Shown: positions 35,913 through 44,764 of the stretch, piece after piece
Position numbering within the stretch: the first letter of the stretch is position 1
Layout of the letters: each line of letters begins with the position of its first letter
NCBI GenBank assembly: GCA_001464375.1
Contig: LNEW01000172.1
Coordinates: 1-62,666 of the forward strand
Length of the DNA stretch: 62,666 nt
Source: Rhodospirillales bacterium Ga0074136
GTDB taxonomy: Bacteria; Pseudomonadota; Alphaproteobacteria; Acetobacterales; Acetobacteraceae
Reading direction: 5' to 3'
Translations under genes and position numbers: made by a program
The notes under the pieces: generated by a model
Seen by the model: only the letters and a program-made list of their open reading frames with translations
Databases searched by the model: none
What the model was told of the DNA's origin: nothing

Positions 35913-36006
35913 TGCCGATGGTGGAGGTCCACCGCGCGCATCAGCGTTCCCCGCGCGTCGGGGCGTGAAGGGCTCCGACGGCCTTCGTCGGGCATCCCGG
36001 CGAACC

Positions 36007-36057
36007 CCGGGGCGGGTTCGGCACCGGGGCGGGTTCGGCACCGGGGCGGGTTCGGCA
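36007..36057. repeat. Three tandem 17-bp repeats
   Basis: The unit CCGGGGCGGGTTCGGCA occurs three times exactly, head to tail, in the gap between the OB-fold gene and ndk. Being 17 bp it is not in a coding phase. A short variable-number repeat is the simplest reading. Confidence 0.8.
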
Positions 36058-36096
36058 TCGGTGCACGACCAATGCCGCCCGCCCCCGCGTGGCGCG

Positions 36097-36519
36097 TCAG
36101 CCGACCAGTTCGGTGCCGGCGAAGAAATAGGCGATCTCGGCCGCCGCATTCTCGGCGCTGTCGGAGCCGTGCACGGAATTCGCCTCGATGCTCTCGGCGA
36201 ACAGCTTGCGGATGGTGCCCTCGGCGGCCTGGGCCGGGTTGGTCGCACCCATCAGCTCGCGGTTCTTTGCCACGGCGCCCTCGCCTTCCAGCACCTGCAC
36301 CACCACCGGGCCGGAGGCCATGAAGTCCACCAGGTCGTTGTAGAACGGGCGGGCGGCATGGACTTCGTAGAACTTCTTGGCGTGGGCGCGCGACATCCAC
36401 ACGCGCTTCTGCGCGATGATCGTGAGGCCGTTCTTCTCGAAGATGGCGTTGATGGCGCCCGTGAGGTTCCGCCGCGTGGCGTCCGGCTTGATGATGGAGA
36501 AGGTGCGTTCGATGGCCAT
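36097..36519 (-). CDS. ndk: Nucleoside diphosphate kinase
   Basis: Balances nucleoside triphosphates by phosphate transfer through an active-site His. The 140-residue protein has [18 protein letters not shown], the [17 protein letters not shown] segment, [18 protein letters not shown], and [16 protein letters not shown] with the catalytic His. Length and motifs are standard. GGACAGCC precedes the ATG. It stands alone on the minus strand. Confidence 0.96.
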   Translation of the reverse strand: MAIERTFSIIKPDATRRNLTGAINAIFEKNGLTIIAQKRVWMSRAHAKKFYEVHAARPFYNDLVDFMASGPVVVQVLEGEGAVAKNRELMGATNPAQAAEGTIRKLFAESIEANSVHGSDSAENAAAEIAYFFAGTELVG

Positions 36520-36664
36520 GGCGGCTGTCCTCGGTGCTTTGCGGAGTCGGCGCGCCGGATAGGCGGGATGCGCGCCATGCGCAACCCCCGCCGCCCCGGC
36601 GCTCCGGCCCTTTCCCGTGGAAGCCGCTGGCGGAGCGCGGGACGTGCCCGCACCCCCGCTTGCG

Positions 36665-37168
36665 TCAGGCGGCCTGCTTCATCGCCGCGGCGTTGATCTC
36701 GCGCGCGGCCTTCGACAGCGTCACGTCCGCCGCCTTCTCCTGCGCCAGGTTGGCTTCCAGCAGGCTCACGATCTCCGACTTGCCGGCCACCTTGGCCCAG
36801 GCGATCAGCGCGCCGTAGCGGGCGATCTCGTAGTGCTCGATCGCCTGGCCGCTGGCGATCAGGCCGGCGTCGCGCACGCTGCCGGGCTTCGGCGTCTCAT
36901 CGAGCAGTTCCTCGCATTCCTCGATCAGGCCGTTGATCGCCTCGCAGGTCACGCCCTGGGCGCGCTTGCCCAGCGCCTCGAACACCTGCTGCAGGCGCTC
37001 GACCTGGCCCTGGGTTTCCTCGTGATGCGCCATCAGCCCTTCGCGCAGGGTCTCGCTTTCGGCGGCCTTCGCCATCTTGGGCAGCGCCTTCAGGATCTGC
37101 CGCTCGGCGTAGTAGATGTCCTTCAGCGTATGCAGGAACAGGTCGTCGAGGCTCTTCATGGCCGCCAT
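36665..37168 (-). CDS. YciE/YciF ferritin-like stress protein (DUF892)
   Basis: A 167-residue four-helix-bundle protein of the YciE/YciF family: [21 protein letters not shown] at the start (Glu ligand), [30 protein letters not shown], and [16 protein letters not shown] with further Glu/His ligands. Such proteins are induced by stress and may bind di-iron (family knowledge). ATG 37168 follows GGAGGAT; a longer reading to 37261 is rejected as unconserved. Confidence 0.87.
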   Translation of the reverse strand: MAAMKSLDDLFLHTLKDIYYAERQILKALPKMAKAAESETLREGLMAHHEETQGQVERLQQVFEALGKRAQGVTCEAINGLIEECEELLDETPKPGSVRDAGLIASGQAIEHYEIARYGALIAWAKVAGKSEIVSLLEANLAQEKAADVTLSKAAREINAAAMKQAA

Positions 37169-37292
37169 GGGGGTAATCCTCCGATAGGGTGTTTGACCGG
37201 GTTGCAACGCCCACCGCCCCCGCAGGTTGCGCTGCAGGCCTGCCGCACACGCGCCTGACAAGCCGGGGCCAAGCCGTTAGAAGGCCGGTGCC

Positions 37293-39158
37293 ATGACCGT
37301 CCTCGCCATTCGCGACCTCACCATCCGCATCGCCGGCCGCGCATTGCTCGATGGCGCGAACCTGCAGATCGACATCGGCCGCAAGGTCGGCCTGGTCGGG
37401 CGCAACGGCGCGGGAAAATCCACCCTGCTGCGCGCCATCACCGGCGAGTTGCAGCCCGATGGCGGGGAGATCCGCCTCGCGCAGCGCGCCCGCATGGGCC
37501 ATGTCGCGCAGGAAGCGCCGGGCGGCGAGGACAGCCTGCTGGAGATCGTGCTGGCGGCGGATACCGAACGTGCCGCGCTGCTGGCGGAAGCCGACGCCCA
37601 CCCCGACCCCGCGCGCGTGGCCGAGATCCATGACCGGCTCATCGCCATCCGCGCCGACAGCGCGCCGTCGCGCGCCGGCGCCATCCTGTCGGGCCTCGGC
37701 TTCGACGCGGCGGCGCAGGCGCGCCCGTCGCGCGAATTCTCCGGCGGCTGGCGGATGCGCGTGGCACTCGCCCGCGCGCTGTTCGTCGAACCCGACCTGC
37801 TGCTGCTGGACGAACCGACCAACCACCTCGACCTTGAAGCCACCCTGTGGCTGGAGGGCTGGCTCGGGCGGTTTCCGGGGGCCGCCATCGTGGTCAGCCA
37901 CGACCGCGGCCTGCTGGAACGCTGCGTCGATTCCATCGCGCATCTCGATCAGCAGAAGATCACGCTGTACCAGGGCAACTTCGCCGATTTCGTGCGCGTG
38001 CGCGCCGAACGCCAGGCGCAGCAGGCCGCGACCAACGCACGCATCACCGCCGAACGCGCGCACATCCAGTCCTTCGTCGACCGCTTCCGCTACAAGGCGT
38101 CGAAGGCGCGCCAGGCGCAGTCGCGCCTGAAGGCGCTGGAACGCATGCCGGCGGTCGAGGCGCTGGTCGAGGACCACGCGGTGCGCTTCGCCTTCCCCGC
38201 GCCCGAGGAACTCGCCCCGCCGATCCTGTCCTTGACCGGCGGCGCGGTCGGCTATGGCGGCCCGCCGATCCTGCGCAACCTGAACCTGCGGCTCGACCAG
38301 GACGACCGCATCGCGCTGCTGGGTGCCAACGGCAACGGCAAGTCGACGCTGGCCAAACTCATCGCCGGGCGGCTGCAGCCCGAGGGCGGGACGTATTTCC
38401 GCACGCGGTCGCTGCGCGTGGGCTATTTCGCGCAGCACCAGGCGGAAGAACTCGACCTCACGGGCACGCCGCTGACCCACATGCAGGCCGCCCTGCCCAA
38501 GGCGACCGAGACCGCCTGCCGGTCGCAGCTGGCACGCTTCGGCCTGGATGCGAATCGCGCCGAGACGCGCGTCGCTGCGCTGTCGGGTGGCGAAAAGGCG
38601 CGGCTGCTGCTGGCGCTGACCACGCGCGATGCGCCGCAACTGCTGATCCTCGACGAACCGACCAACCACCTGGACATCGATGCGCGCGAAGCGCTGGTCA
38701 GGGCGCTGGCCGACTTCCCCGGCGCCGTGGTGCTCATCACCCACGACCCGCATCTGGTGGAATTGGTGGCCGACCGCCTTTGGCTGGTGGCCGATGGCGC
38801 GGTCACGCCCTTCGATGGCGACCTCGATGACTATCGCGCGCTGCTGGCCGACCGTGCCCGCGGCGGCGCGCGTGCCGATCCGGGCGGGGTGAAGGCCGGC
38901 GCGCGGCGCGACCGCGCCGATGCGCGCACGGCAACCGCCCCGCTGCGCGCCCGCCTGAAGGAGGTCGAGGCCGCGATGGAACGCCTGACGCGCGAGAACG
39001 CGCTGATCGAAAAGCGCCTGTCGGACCCCGCCACCTATGCCCGCTTCAAGCCCGAGGACATCACCTGGGCCACGACGCGCCGCGCCGCGATCGCGCACAA
39101 CCTGACGCAGTTCGAGGAAGAATGGCTCGAGCTCTCGGCCAGGCTCGAGGCCGCCTGA
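37293..39158 (+). CDS. ABC-F family ATPase
   Basis: A 621-residue soluble protein with two ABC ATPase domains and no membrane segments. Domain 1 (about 1-245) has GRNGAGKST, FSGGWRMRVALARAL and LLLDEPTNHLDLEA. A basic linker follows (QSFVDRFRYKASKARQAQSR). Domain 2 (about 310-525) has GANGNGKST, LSGGEKARLLLAL and ILDEPTNHLDIDA. The C-terminal coiled coil starts near residue 550. ABC-F proteins act on the ribosome; this layout is closest to YheS/Uup. Not an antibiotic-resistance type by any visible feature. Confidence 0.92.
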   Translation: MTVLAIRDLTIRIAGRALLDGANLQIDIGRKVGLVGRNGAGKSTLLRAITGELQPDGGEIRLAQRARMGHVAQEAPGGEDSLLEIVLAADTERAALLAEADAHPDPARVAEIHDRLIAIRADSAPSRAGAILSGLGFDAAAQARPSREFSGGWRMRVALARALFVEPDLLLLDEPTNHLDLEATLWLEGWLGRFPGAAIVVSHDRGLLERCVDSIAHLDQQKITLYQGNFADFVRVRAERQAQQAATNARITAERAHIQSFVDRFRYKASKARQAQSRLKALERMPAVEALVEDHAVRFAFPAPEELAPPILSLTGGAVGYGGPPILRNLNLRLDQDDRIALLGANGNGKSTLAKLIAGRLQPEGGTYFRTRSLRVGYFAQHQAEELDLTGTPLTHMQAALPKATETACRSQLARFGLDANRAETRVAALSGGEKARLLLALTTRDAPQLLILDEPTNHLDIDAREALVRALADFPGAVVLITHDPHLVELVADRLWLVADGAVTPFDGDLDDYRALLADRARGGARADPGGVKAGARRDRADARTATAPLRARLKEVEAAMERLTRENALIEKRLSDPATYARFKPEDITWATTRRAAIAHNLTQFEEEWLELSARLEAA

Positions 39159-39164
39159 ACGCGC

Positions 39165-39338
39165 TCAGCCGCGCTGCCGGTCCGGCACGCCGACGCGCAC
39201 CAGGTGTTCGTCCAGGGTGCGCCGCATGAAGGTGGGCCAGAGCGCCCGCCCGGTGGCGGGTTCGGCCGGCAAGCGGTCCTGCGGGGCCGGGAGTCCGGGG
39301 GCCGTGGCGGCCGGCCGGGGCGGGTCGATGTGGTCCAT
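39165..39338 (-). CDS. Small proline-rich hypothetical protein (57 aa)
   Basis: A 57-codon gene with a very good ribosome site (AAGGAGG, five bases before ATG at 39338). The N-terminal part is Pro/Ala-rich and the second half reads ALWPTFMRRTLDEHLVRVGVP, probably helical. No family recognised. The strong start signal and a location divergent from a Bug receptor support it being real. Confidence 0.5.
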   Translation of the reverse strand: MDHIDPPRPAATAPGLPAPQDRLPAEPATGRALWPTFMRRTLDEHLVRVGVPDRQRG

Positions 39339-39370
39339 CACGCCCTCCTTCCAATCGCAAGCGGAAAGCT

Positions 39371-39407
39371 AGTCATGACTGGCGGCGCACCACAACGAAC
39401 GGTTGTG
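39371..39407. promoter_or_regulatory. Paired palindromes in a divergent promoter region
   Basis: AGTCATGACT (39371-39380) is a perfect 10-bp palindrome. CACAAC-5-GTTGTG (39391-39407) is a perfect interrupted one. Both lie in the 166-bp spacer between the divergent 57-residue gene and the Bug receptor, where a regulator would bind. No regulator gene is adjacent. Confidence 0.4.
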
Positions 39408-39504
39408 TGACACCACCGAATACCCCGCTGGACCGATCGGGCCGGATCAGCCAACAGGATGGCCGAAGGCCGGCGCGACACGTGCCGACCGGGAGGAGAC
39501 CGCC

Positions 39505-40470
39505 ATGATCCGCCGCCGCGCCCTGCTCGCGACCCCCGTCCTCGCCCTGCCCGCGGCCGCGCGCGCCCAGGCGTGGCCGTCCCGCCCGGTGCGGATCGTG
39601 CTCGCCTATCCGCCCGGCGGGTCGACCGACGTGCTGGCGCGCACCCTGGCCGCCGCGTTGGCCGAGGCGATCCCGGGCAGCACCTTCGTGGTGGACAACC
39701 GCCCCGGCGGCGCGGCGGTGGTGGGCACCCAGGCGGTCGCGCAGGCAGCACCGGATGGCTACACGCTCTCGCTCGGCAACAACCAGACGCATGCCGCCAA
39801 TGCGGCGATGCTGCCCTCCCTGCCCTTCGACCCGATCGCCGATTTCGCGCCGATCGCGCGGTTGGCGGCGGTTCACCACGCGCTGGTGGTGCCGGCCAAC
39901 GGCCCGCGCACGCTGGCCGAACTCGCCGCCAAGGGAAAGAATGGCGGACGCGTCACCTACGCCTCCTCCGGCGCGGGGTCGGCCAGCCACATGATCGCCG
40001 AGACCTTCGTGCGGCGCGAGCGCATGGACGCCACCCACGTGCCCTATCGCGGCGGCGCCCCGGCCACGACGGACACGGTGGCGGGCACGGTGGATTTCTT
40101 CGTCTCGACCTGGCCGCAGGTGGTCGCGCTGGTGCGCGATGGCCGCCTGCGCGCGCTGGGCATCGGCGCACCGGCCCGCCTGCCCGAGACGCCCGACGTG
40201 CCGACCTTCGCCGAACTGAACGCGCAGGATTTGGCGGTCGATGCCTGGTTCGGCCTGTGGGCACCGGCGCGCACCGATGCGGCGATCGTCACGCGGCTGT
40301 CCGATGCGCTGATCGGCATCCTGGGCCAGCCAGCGATGCGCGAGAGGCTGAACGGCCAGGGCTTCGTCGCCGCGCCGATGCCGGCCGGCCCCTTCGCGGC
40401 GTTCCAGCGGGAGGAAGTGGAACGCTGGCGCCGGATGGTCGAGATCACGGGGATCCGCCTGCCGGGCTGA
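39505..40470 (+). CDS. Tripartite tricarboxylate transporter (Bug/TctC) substrate-binding protein
   Basis: A 321-residue periplasmic receptor. The signal peptide RRRALLATPVLALPAAARA (Tat-like) is followed by WPSRPVRIVLAYPPGGSTDVLAR, the TctC signature, with VVDNRPGGAAVVGTQAVAQAAPDGYTL (trimmed: NRPGGA and PDGYTL) and HVPYRGGAPA. Bug receptors bind carboxylates or related small acids. No TctA/TctB membrane genes are present. GGGAGGAG lies before the ATG. One of three such orphans in the window. Confidence 0.9.
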   Translation: MIRRRALLATPVLALPAAARAQAWPSRPVRIVLAYPPGGSTDVLARTLAAALAEAIPGSTFVVDNRPGGAAVVGTQAVAQAAPDGYTLSLGNNQTHAANAAMLPSLPFDPIADFAPIARLAAVHHALVVPANGPRTLAELAAKGKNGGRVTYASSGAGSASHMIAETFVRRERMDATHVPYRGGAPATTDTVAGTVDFFVSTWPQVVALVRDGRLRALGIGAPARLPETPDVPTFAELNAQDLAVDAWFGLWAPARTDAAIVTRLSDALIGILGQPAMRERLNGQGFVAAPMPAGPFAAFQREEVERWRRMVEITGIRLPG

Positions 40471-40483
40471 CCCCCGCGCGGCG

Positions 40484-40933
40484 TCAGCTGCGCTTTTCCC
40501 AGCCGCCCTGGCCCTGCTGCCAGTAGGTGAGCGCGTGGCCGGCCGCCTTCGCCGCCGCCCAGCGCGCCCGCGCCGCCGCCACCGCGGCGTTATCGGCGCC
40601 GTCGAACAGGTCGAGCACGCGGTCGTATTCGGCCAGCCGCGCGCTGTCGGCCCCATCCACCAGCACCAGGAAGCGCGCGCCATTGCCCGGCGCGATATCC
40701 TCGGTGCCGAGCAGGATGGGTTGCAGCGCGTCGTGCTCGGCACCGGCGACGCCATGCGGCAGCCAGTCGGGATCGGGTGCGGTCCAGAGCGCGGCATCCA
40801 GCGCCGGCAAGCGTTCCGCTTCCCCACACAGCACGAAGGCGCGCCCGCCGGCGGCCAGCACGCGCCCGAGCAGGCGCGGCAGGGCCTGGTCCAGCGAAAC
40901 CCGCGTCAGGTGGTAGAAGCCGATCTCGGCCAT
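40484..40933 (-). CDS. holC: DNA polymerase III subunit chi
   Basis: A 149-residue accessory subunit of the clamp-loader complex, linking it to SSB. It begins EIGFYHLTRVSLDQALPRLL, the usual HolC opening, and shows RAFVLCGEAERLPALDAALW and WLPHGVAG, with LVDGADSARL later. It follows two M17 aminopeptidase genes, the classic pepA-holC order. The length is normal. Confidence 0.88.
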   Translation of the reverse strand: MAEIGFYHLTRVSLDQALPRLLGRVLAAGGRAFVLCGEAERLPALDAALWTAPDPDWLPHGVAGAEHDALQPILLGTEDIAPGNGARFLVLVDGADSARLAEYDRVLDLFDGADNAAVAAARARWAAAKAAGHALTYWQQGQGGWEKRS

Positions 40934-40967
40934 CACGCGGGCTCCGCGGCGGGCAGCGCTGCGCGCT

Positions 40968-42404
40968 TCACGGCTCGGTCTCGAAGCGCAGCGCCACCAG
41001 GCGGTCCAGCAGCCTGGCGCCGAAGCCGGTCGGTCCGGCCGGGCCCAGCGCATGTGCCTCCTCGGCGGTGTCCACGCCGGCGATATCCAGGTGCGCCCAG
41101 GGCGTCGCTCCGACGAATTCGCGCAGGAAGGCCGCCGCGTGGCAGGCATCGGGCAGGAAGCGCCCGCCCCAGGCCCCCGAGCCCGCCGGCGCGCACTGCC
41201 GGAGGTCGGCAATGTCCGATCGCAGAACCTCGCGGTGGGTCTCACCGATCGGCATGGGCCAGAGCGGCTCGCCCACCGCCTCCCCGGCCGCGGCGGCGCT
41301 GGCCATCAGCGCGGCGTCGCTGCCGAAGATCCCGGCGCGGTGATGCCCCAGCGCGGTGACGATCGACCCGGTCAGCGTCGCCAGGTCGACCACGGCGCGG
41401 GGGCGGAAGGCGGCGATGGCGTGGTGCAGCGCATCGGCCAGCACCAGGCGGCCTTCGGCATCGGTGTCGATCACCTCGACCGTGCGGCGCGATGCGGTGC
41501 GGATCACGTCGCCAGGGCGATAGGAGGCCGCGCCGGTGGCGTTCTCGGCGATGGCCAGGACGGCGACGGCGGGCGATGGGGATTTGCGCCGCGCCAGCGC
41601 CAGCATCGCGCCGGCACAGGCGGCGGCGCCGGCCATGTCGGCGCGCATCGCCTCCATCCCGGCGGCCGGCTTGATGGATATGCCGCCGGTGTCGAAGACC
41701 ATCCCCTTGCCCACGAAGGCGACCGGGAGCATGGGCAATGCGCCGCGCCAGCGCAGCACGGCCAGGCGCGGCGGGTCGGCCGCACCGCCACCGACCGCGA
41801 GCAGCGCACCGAAGCCATGGCGCTCGAGCCACTTCCGGCCGTGGATCGTGACCTCGATGCCTTCGGCGGCCAGCGCCTCCAGCCGTTCGGCGAAGCGGCG
41901 CGTGGTCAGGTGGTTGGCCGGTTCGGCCACCAGGTCGCGCGCCAGCAGGCAGCCGGCGATGCCGGGCGCGACCACGGCGAAGGCGGCTTCGGCGGCGTCG
42001 GGATCATCGGCATGGACGACCAGCCGGCGGATCCGCCGCGGCACGTCGCGCGTGCGATGCGTGTCGAAGGACCAGGCACCGAGGGCGATGCCGGCAGCCA
42101 GGGCGGCGACCTGCGCCGCGCCCAGGCCGGCGCCGGACAAGGCGACCTCCTCGGTCGCACCCGCCGCCAGTACGGCGGCAGCGCCGGCGCGTTCGCAGGC
42201 CGGCGCATCGGGCGCGGTGCCGAGGCCCACCACCAGGCGCCGCGGCGTGCCCGGCAGGTCCAGCACCTGCCCTGCCGCACCGGTGAAGCGCGCGGCCGCC
42301 AGCGCCGATGCGAGTGCGCGCGGCGGCGCGGCGCCCTCGGCCAGTGCGACGATGCAGGGCGCTTCCGGCCGGGGCGCGCCGCGGCGGAACCGGACCGCGA
42401 TCAC
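40968..42404 (-). CDS. M17 leucyl-aminopeptidase family protein, second copy
   Basis: A 478-residue cytosol aminopeptidase relative. The catalytic half has FVGKGMVFDTGGISIKPAAGM (first metal ligands), ADMAGAAA, the signature EVIDTDAEGRLVLADALHHA (NTDAEGRL with Ile-Asp variation), and DLATLTGSIVTALGHHRAGIF. Key metal-binding residues are kept. It ends 11 bases from the next paralogue upstream and is more diverged in its N-terminal half. Probably a second peptidase with different specificity. Confidence 0.88.
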   Translation of the reverse strand: MIAVRFRRGAPRPEAPCIVALAEGAAPPRALASALAAARFTGAAGQVLDLPGTPRRLVVGLGTAPDAPACERAGAAAVLAAGATEEVALSGAGLGAAQVAALAAGIALGAWSFDTHRTRDVPRRIRRLVVHADDPDAAEAAFAVVAPGIAGCLLARDLVAEPANHLTTRRFAERLEALAAEGIEVTIHGRKWLERHGFGALLAVGGGAADPPRLAVLRWRGALPMLPVAFVGKGMVFDTGGISIKPAAGMEAMRADMAGAAACAGAMLALARRKSPSPAVAVLAIAENATGAASYRPGDVIRTASRRTVEVIDTDAEGRLVLADALHHAIAAFRPRAVVDLATLTGSIVTALGHHRAGIFGSDAALMASAAAAGEAVGEPLWPMPIGETHREVLRSDIADLRQCAPAGSGAWGGRFLPDACHAAAFLREFVGATPWAHLDIAGVDTAEEAHALGPAGPTGFGARLLDRLVALRFETEP

Positions 42405-42414
42405 GCGCGCGCTC

Positions 42415-43887
42415 TCAGCCCTCGTAGTGCTCGGCGACCAGGCGGTCGAGCATCCGCACGCCGTAGGCGGTCGCGCCCTTGGGCGTGGTGGCGGTGTCCT
42501 TGCTGGACCAGGCGGTGCCGGCGATGTCCAGGTGCGCCCAGGGCTTGCCCTGCACGAAGCGCTGGATGAACTGCGCCGCGGTGATCGACCCGCCCGGACG
42601 GCCGCCGACGTTCTTCATGTCGGCGATGTCGGACTTGATCTGCTTGTCATAGGCCTCGCCCAGCGGCATGCGCCACGCCGTCTCGCCGGTCGCGCGGCCG
42701 GCGGCCTCGATGCGGCTGGCCAGCGTGTCGTCGTTGCTGAACAGCCCGGCGTGCTCGTGGCCGAGCGCGATGATGATGGCGCCGGTCAGCGTCGCGAGGT
42801 CGACCATGAAGCGCGGGTCGAACTTCTCGATGCAGTAGTGGATGACGTCGGCCAGCACGAGGCGGCCTTCGGCGTCGGTGTTGATCACCTCGATGGTCTG
42901 GCCCGACGCCGAGGTCACCACATCGCCCGGCCGCTGCGCGTTGGCCGAGGGCATGTTCTCCACCAGGCCGACCAGCCCGACCACGTCGGCCTTCGCCTTG
43001 CGGCCCGCGAGTGCCGCCATCAGGCCGATCACGGTGCCGGCGCCGGCCATGTCCCACTTCATGTCCTCCATGCCGCCGGCGGGCTTGATGGAGATGCCGC
43101 CAGTGTCGAAGGTAACGCCCTTGCCGATGAAGGCCAGCGGCTTGCCCTTCTTGGCCTTGGGCGCGCCGTTCCACTTCATCACCACCATGCGCGCTTCCTG
43201 CGCGCTGCCCTGCGCGACGCCCAGCAGGGCGCCGAAGCCGAGCTTCTTCATCTCCTTCGGGCCGAGGATCTCGACCTCGACGCCGAGCTTCGTGAGCGCC
43301 TTGCAGCGTTCCGCGCAATCGGCCGGCGTCAGCACGTTGGGTGGTTCGCTGACCAGGTCGCGGGTGAGGAAGACGCCGTCCGCCACCGCCTGCAGCGGGG
43401 CAAAGGCGGCCTTGGCCTTGGTGGTGTCGGAGACGGCCAGCGCCACGCGCTCGGTCTTGGGCTTGTCCTCCTCCTTCTCGGTCGTGCGGTAGCGGTCGAA
43501 GCGGTAGGATTTCAGCACGACGCCCATCGCCATCGAGGCCGCCAGCGCCGGGGCCAGGCCATCGGCCGCGACCACCGCCTCGCGTTCCTGCGCGATGGCC
43601 GCGAACATCGTGCCTCCGGCCGCCTCGGCACCGGTCTCGGCCAGGTCGGCGGGCTTGCCCAGGCCGATCGCGACCACCTTCGACAGCCCGGCGCCGGGCG
43701 CCCAGAGCGTCGTGGCCTGGCCCTTGCGGCCCTTGAACTTCGCCGCCTCCAAGCCGCGCGAGATGGCGCCGCCGGTCGCCTCGTCGGCCTGCTTCGCGAG
43801 GCCGGCGAGCGTCGCCTCCTCGGCCAGCGGCAGCACCAGGGCGCCGCTGCGCGGCAGGGCAGGCTTCACGAAGGCGATGTCGGGCAT
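42415..43887 (-). CDS. pepA: Leucyl aminopeptidase PepA
   Basis: A 490-residue M17 aminopeptidase removing N-terminal amino acids, in the cytoplasm with two metal ions. The N-terminal macro-like domain spans about residues 1-165. The catalytic domain has FIGKGVTFDTGGISIKPAGGM, DMAGAGTVIG, the signature VINTDAEGRLVLAD and DLATLTGAIIIALGHEHAGLF. All usual Lys/Asp/Glu ligands are visible. ATG 43887. This is the orthodox copy of the tandem pair and is upstream of holC. Confidence 0.94.
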   Translation of the reverse strand: MPDIAFVKPALPRSGALVLPLAEEATLAGLAKQADEATGGAISRGLEAAKFKGRKGQATTLWAPGAGLSKVVAIGLGKPADLAETGAEAAGGTMFAAIAQEREAVVAADGLAPALAASMAMGVVLKSYRFDRYRTTEKEEDKPKTERVALAVSDTTKAKAAFAPLQAVADGVFLTRDLVSEPPNVLTPADCAERCKALTKLGVEVEILGPKEMKKLGFGALLGVAQGSAQEARMVVMKWNGAPKAKKGKPLAFIGKGVTFDTGGISIKPAGGMEDMKWDMAGAGTVIGLMAALAGRKAKADVVGLVGLVENMPSANAQRPGDVVTSASGQTIEVINTDAEGRLVLADVIHYCIEKFDPRFMVDLATLTGAIIIALGHEHAGLFSNDDTLASRIEAAGRATGETAWRMPLGEAYDKQIKSDIADMKNVGGRPGGSITAAQFIQRFVQGKPWAHLDIAGTAWSSKDTATTPKGATAYGVRMLDRLVAEHYEG

Positions 43888-43996
43888 GGAGACTCCGGCT
43901 GGGCGGTCGCGTTGAATGGACCACCTTAGGGTCGCGACCGCGGCCCGGCCAGGGGCGGGGCTTGCGGGCCGGCGCCGCGGGCGCCACACCGCGCCG

Positions 43997-44764
43997 ATGG
44001 ATGACGATGCCCTGCTGGCGCTTGCCACCCGCCTGGCCACCGAGGCCGCGGCCGCGATCAACGCGGTGCGCGCCGCCGGCTTCGCCGTGGAGCGCAAATC
44101 CGACCGCTCCCCGGTGACCGAGGCCGATCGCATCGCCGAGGCGCTGATCGTCGAGGGCCTGCGCGCCGCCGCCCCCCGCATCCCGGTGATCGCCGAGGAG
44201 GAGATCGAGGCCGGCACCGCGCCGGCCGACCCCGGCCGCCGCTTCTGGCTGGTCGACCCGCTAGACGGCACGCGGGAATTCGCCGCCGGGCGCGACAATT
44301 TCACGGTCAATGTCGGGCTGGTGGCGGATGGCCGGCCGGTGCTCGGCGCCGTCGCCATCCCGGCGACCGGCGAGGTGTTCTGGGGCCGCGCCGGTGCCGG
44401 TGCCTTCAAGCGCGACGCGCAGGGCACCCGCGCCATCGCCGTGCGCGCCGTGCCGGCCGAAGGGCTGGTCGTGATGGGCAGCCACCACTACCAGGACGAC
44501 CCGCGCATGACGCGTTTCCTGGAAGGGCGGCGCGTCGCGCGCATCGTCAACATCGGCTCGGCGGAGAAGTTCTGCCGGGTGGCGGAAGGCAGCGCCGACC
44601 TCTACCCGCGCTTCGGGCGCACCATGGAATGGGACACCGCCGCGCCGCATGCGGTGCTGGAAGCCGCCGGCGGGGCCATCCGACTCATGGAGGGCGGCGG
44701 CGCGCTGGCCTATGGCAAGCCGGGCTGGGGCAATCCCGGCTTCATCTGCGAGGGCCGCGGGTGA
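43997..44764 (+). CDS. cysQ: Inositol-phosphatase family protein (CysQ-like)
   Basis: A 255-residue Mg-dependent phosphatase, probably 3'(2'),5'-bisphosphate nucleotidase. Metal site motifs: PVIAEEEI, WLVDPLDGTREFAAGRDNFTVNVG (the DPLDGT signature) and EWDTAAPHAVLEAAGG near the C-terminus. SPVTEADRIAE matches CysQ. It removes pAp formed in sulfate assimilation (family role). ATG 43997 is used, since sequence before it is a low-complexity extension. Coupled to sua5 by GTGA. Confidence 0.88.
   Translation: MDDDALLALATRLATEAAAAINAVRAAGFAVERKSDRSPVTEADRIAEALIVEGLRAAAPRIPVIAEEEIEAGTAPADPGRRFWLVDPLDGTREFAAGRDNFTVNVGLVADGRPVLGAVAIPATGEVFWGRAGAGAFKRDAQGTRAIAVRAVPAEGLVVMGSHHYQDDPRMTRFLEGRRVARIVNIGSAEKFCRVAEGSADLYPRFGRTMEWDTAAPHAVLEAAGGAIRLMEGGGALAYGKPGWGNPGFICEGRG

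Noticed and set aside
40968..43887. Assembly duplication as explanation for the two aminopeptidase genes
   Set aside because: They differ widely, especially in the first 150 residues, so they are old paralogues.
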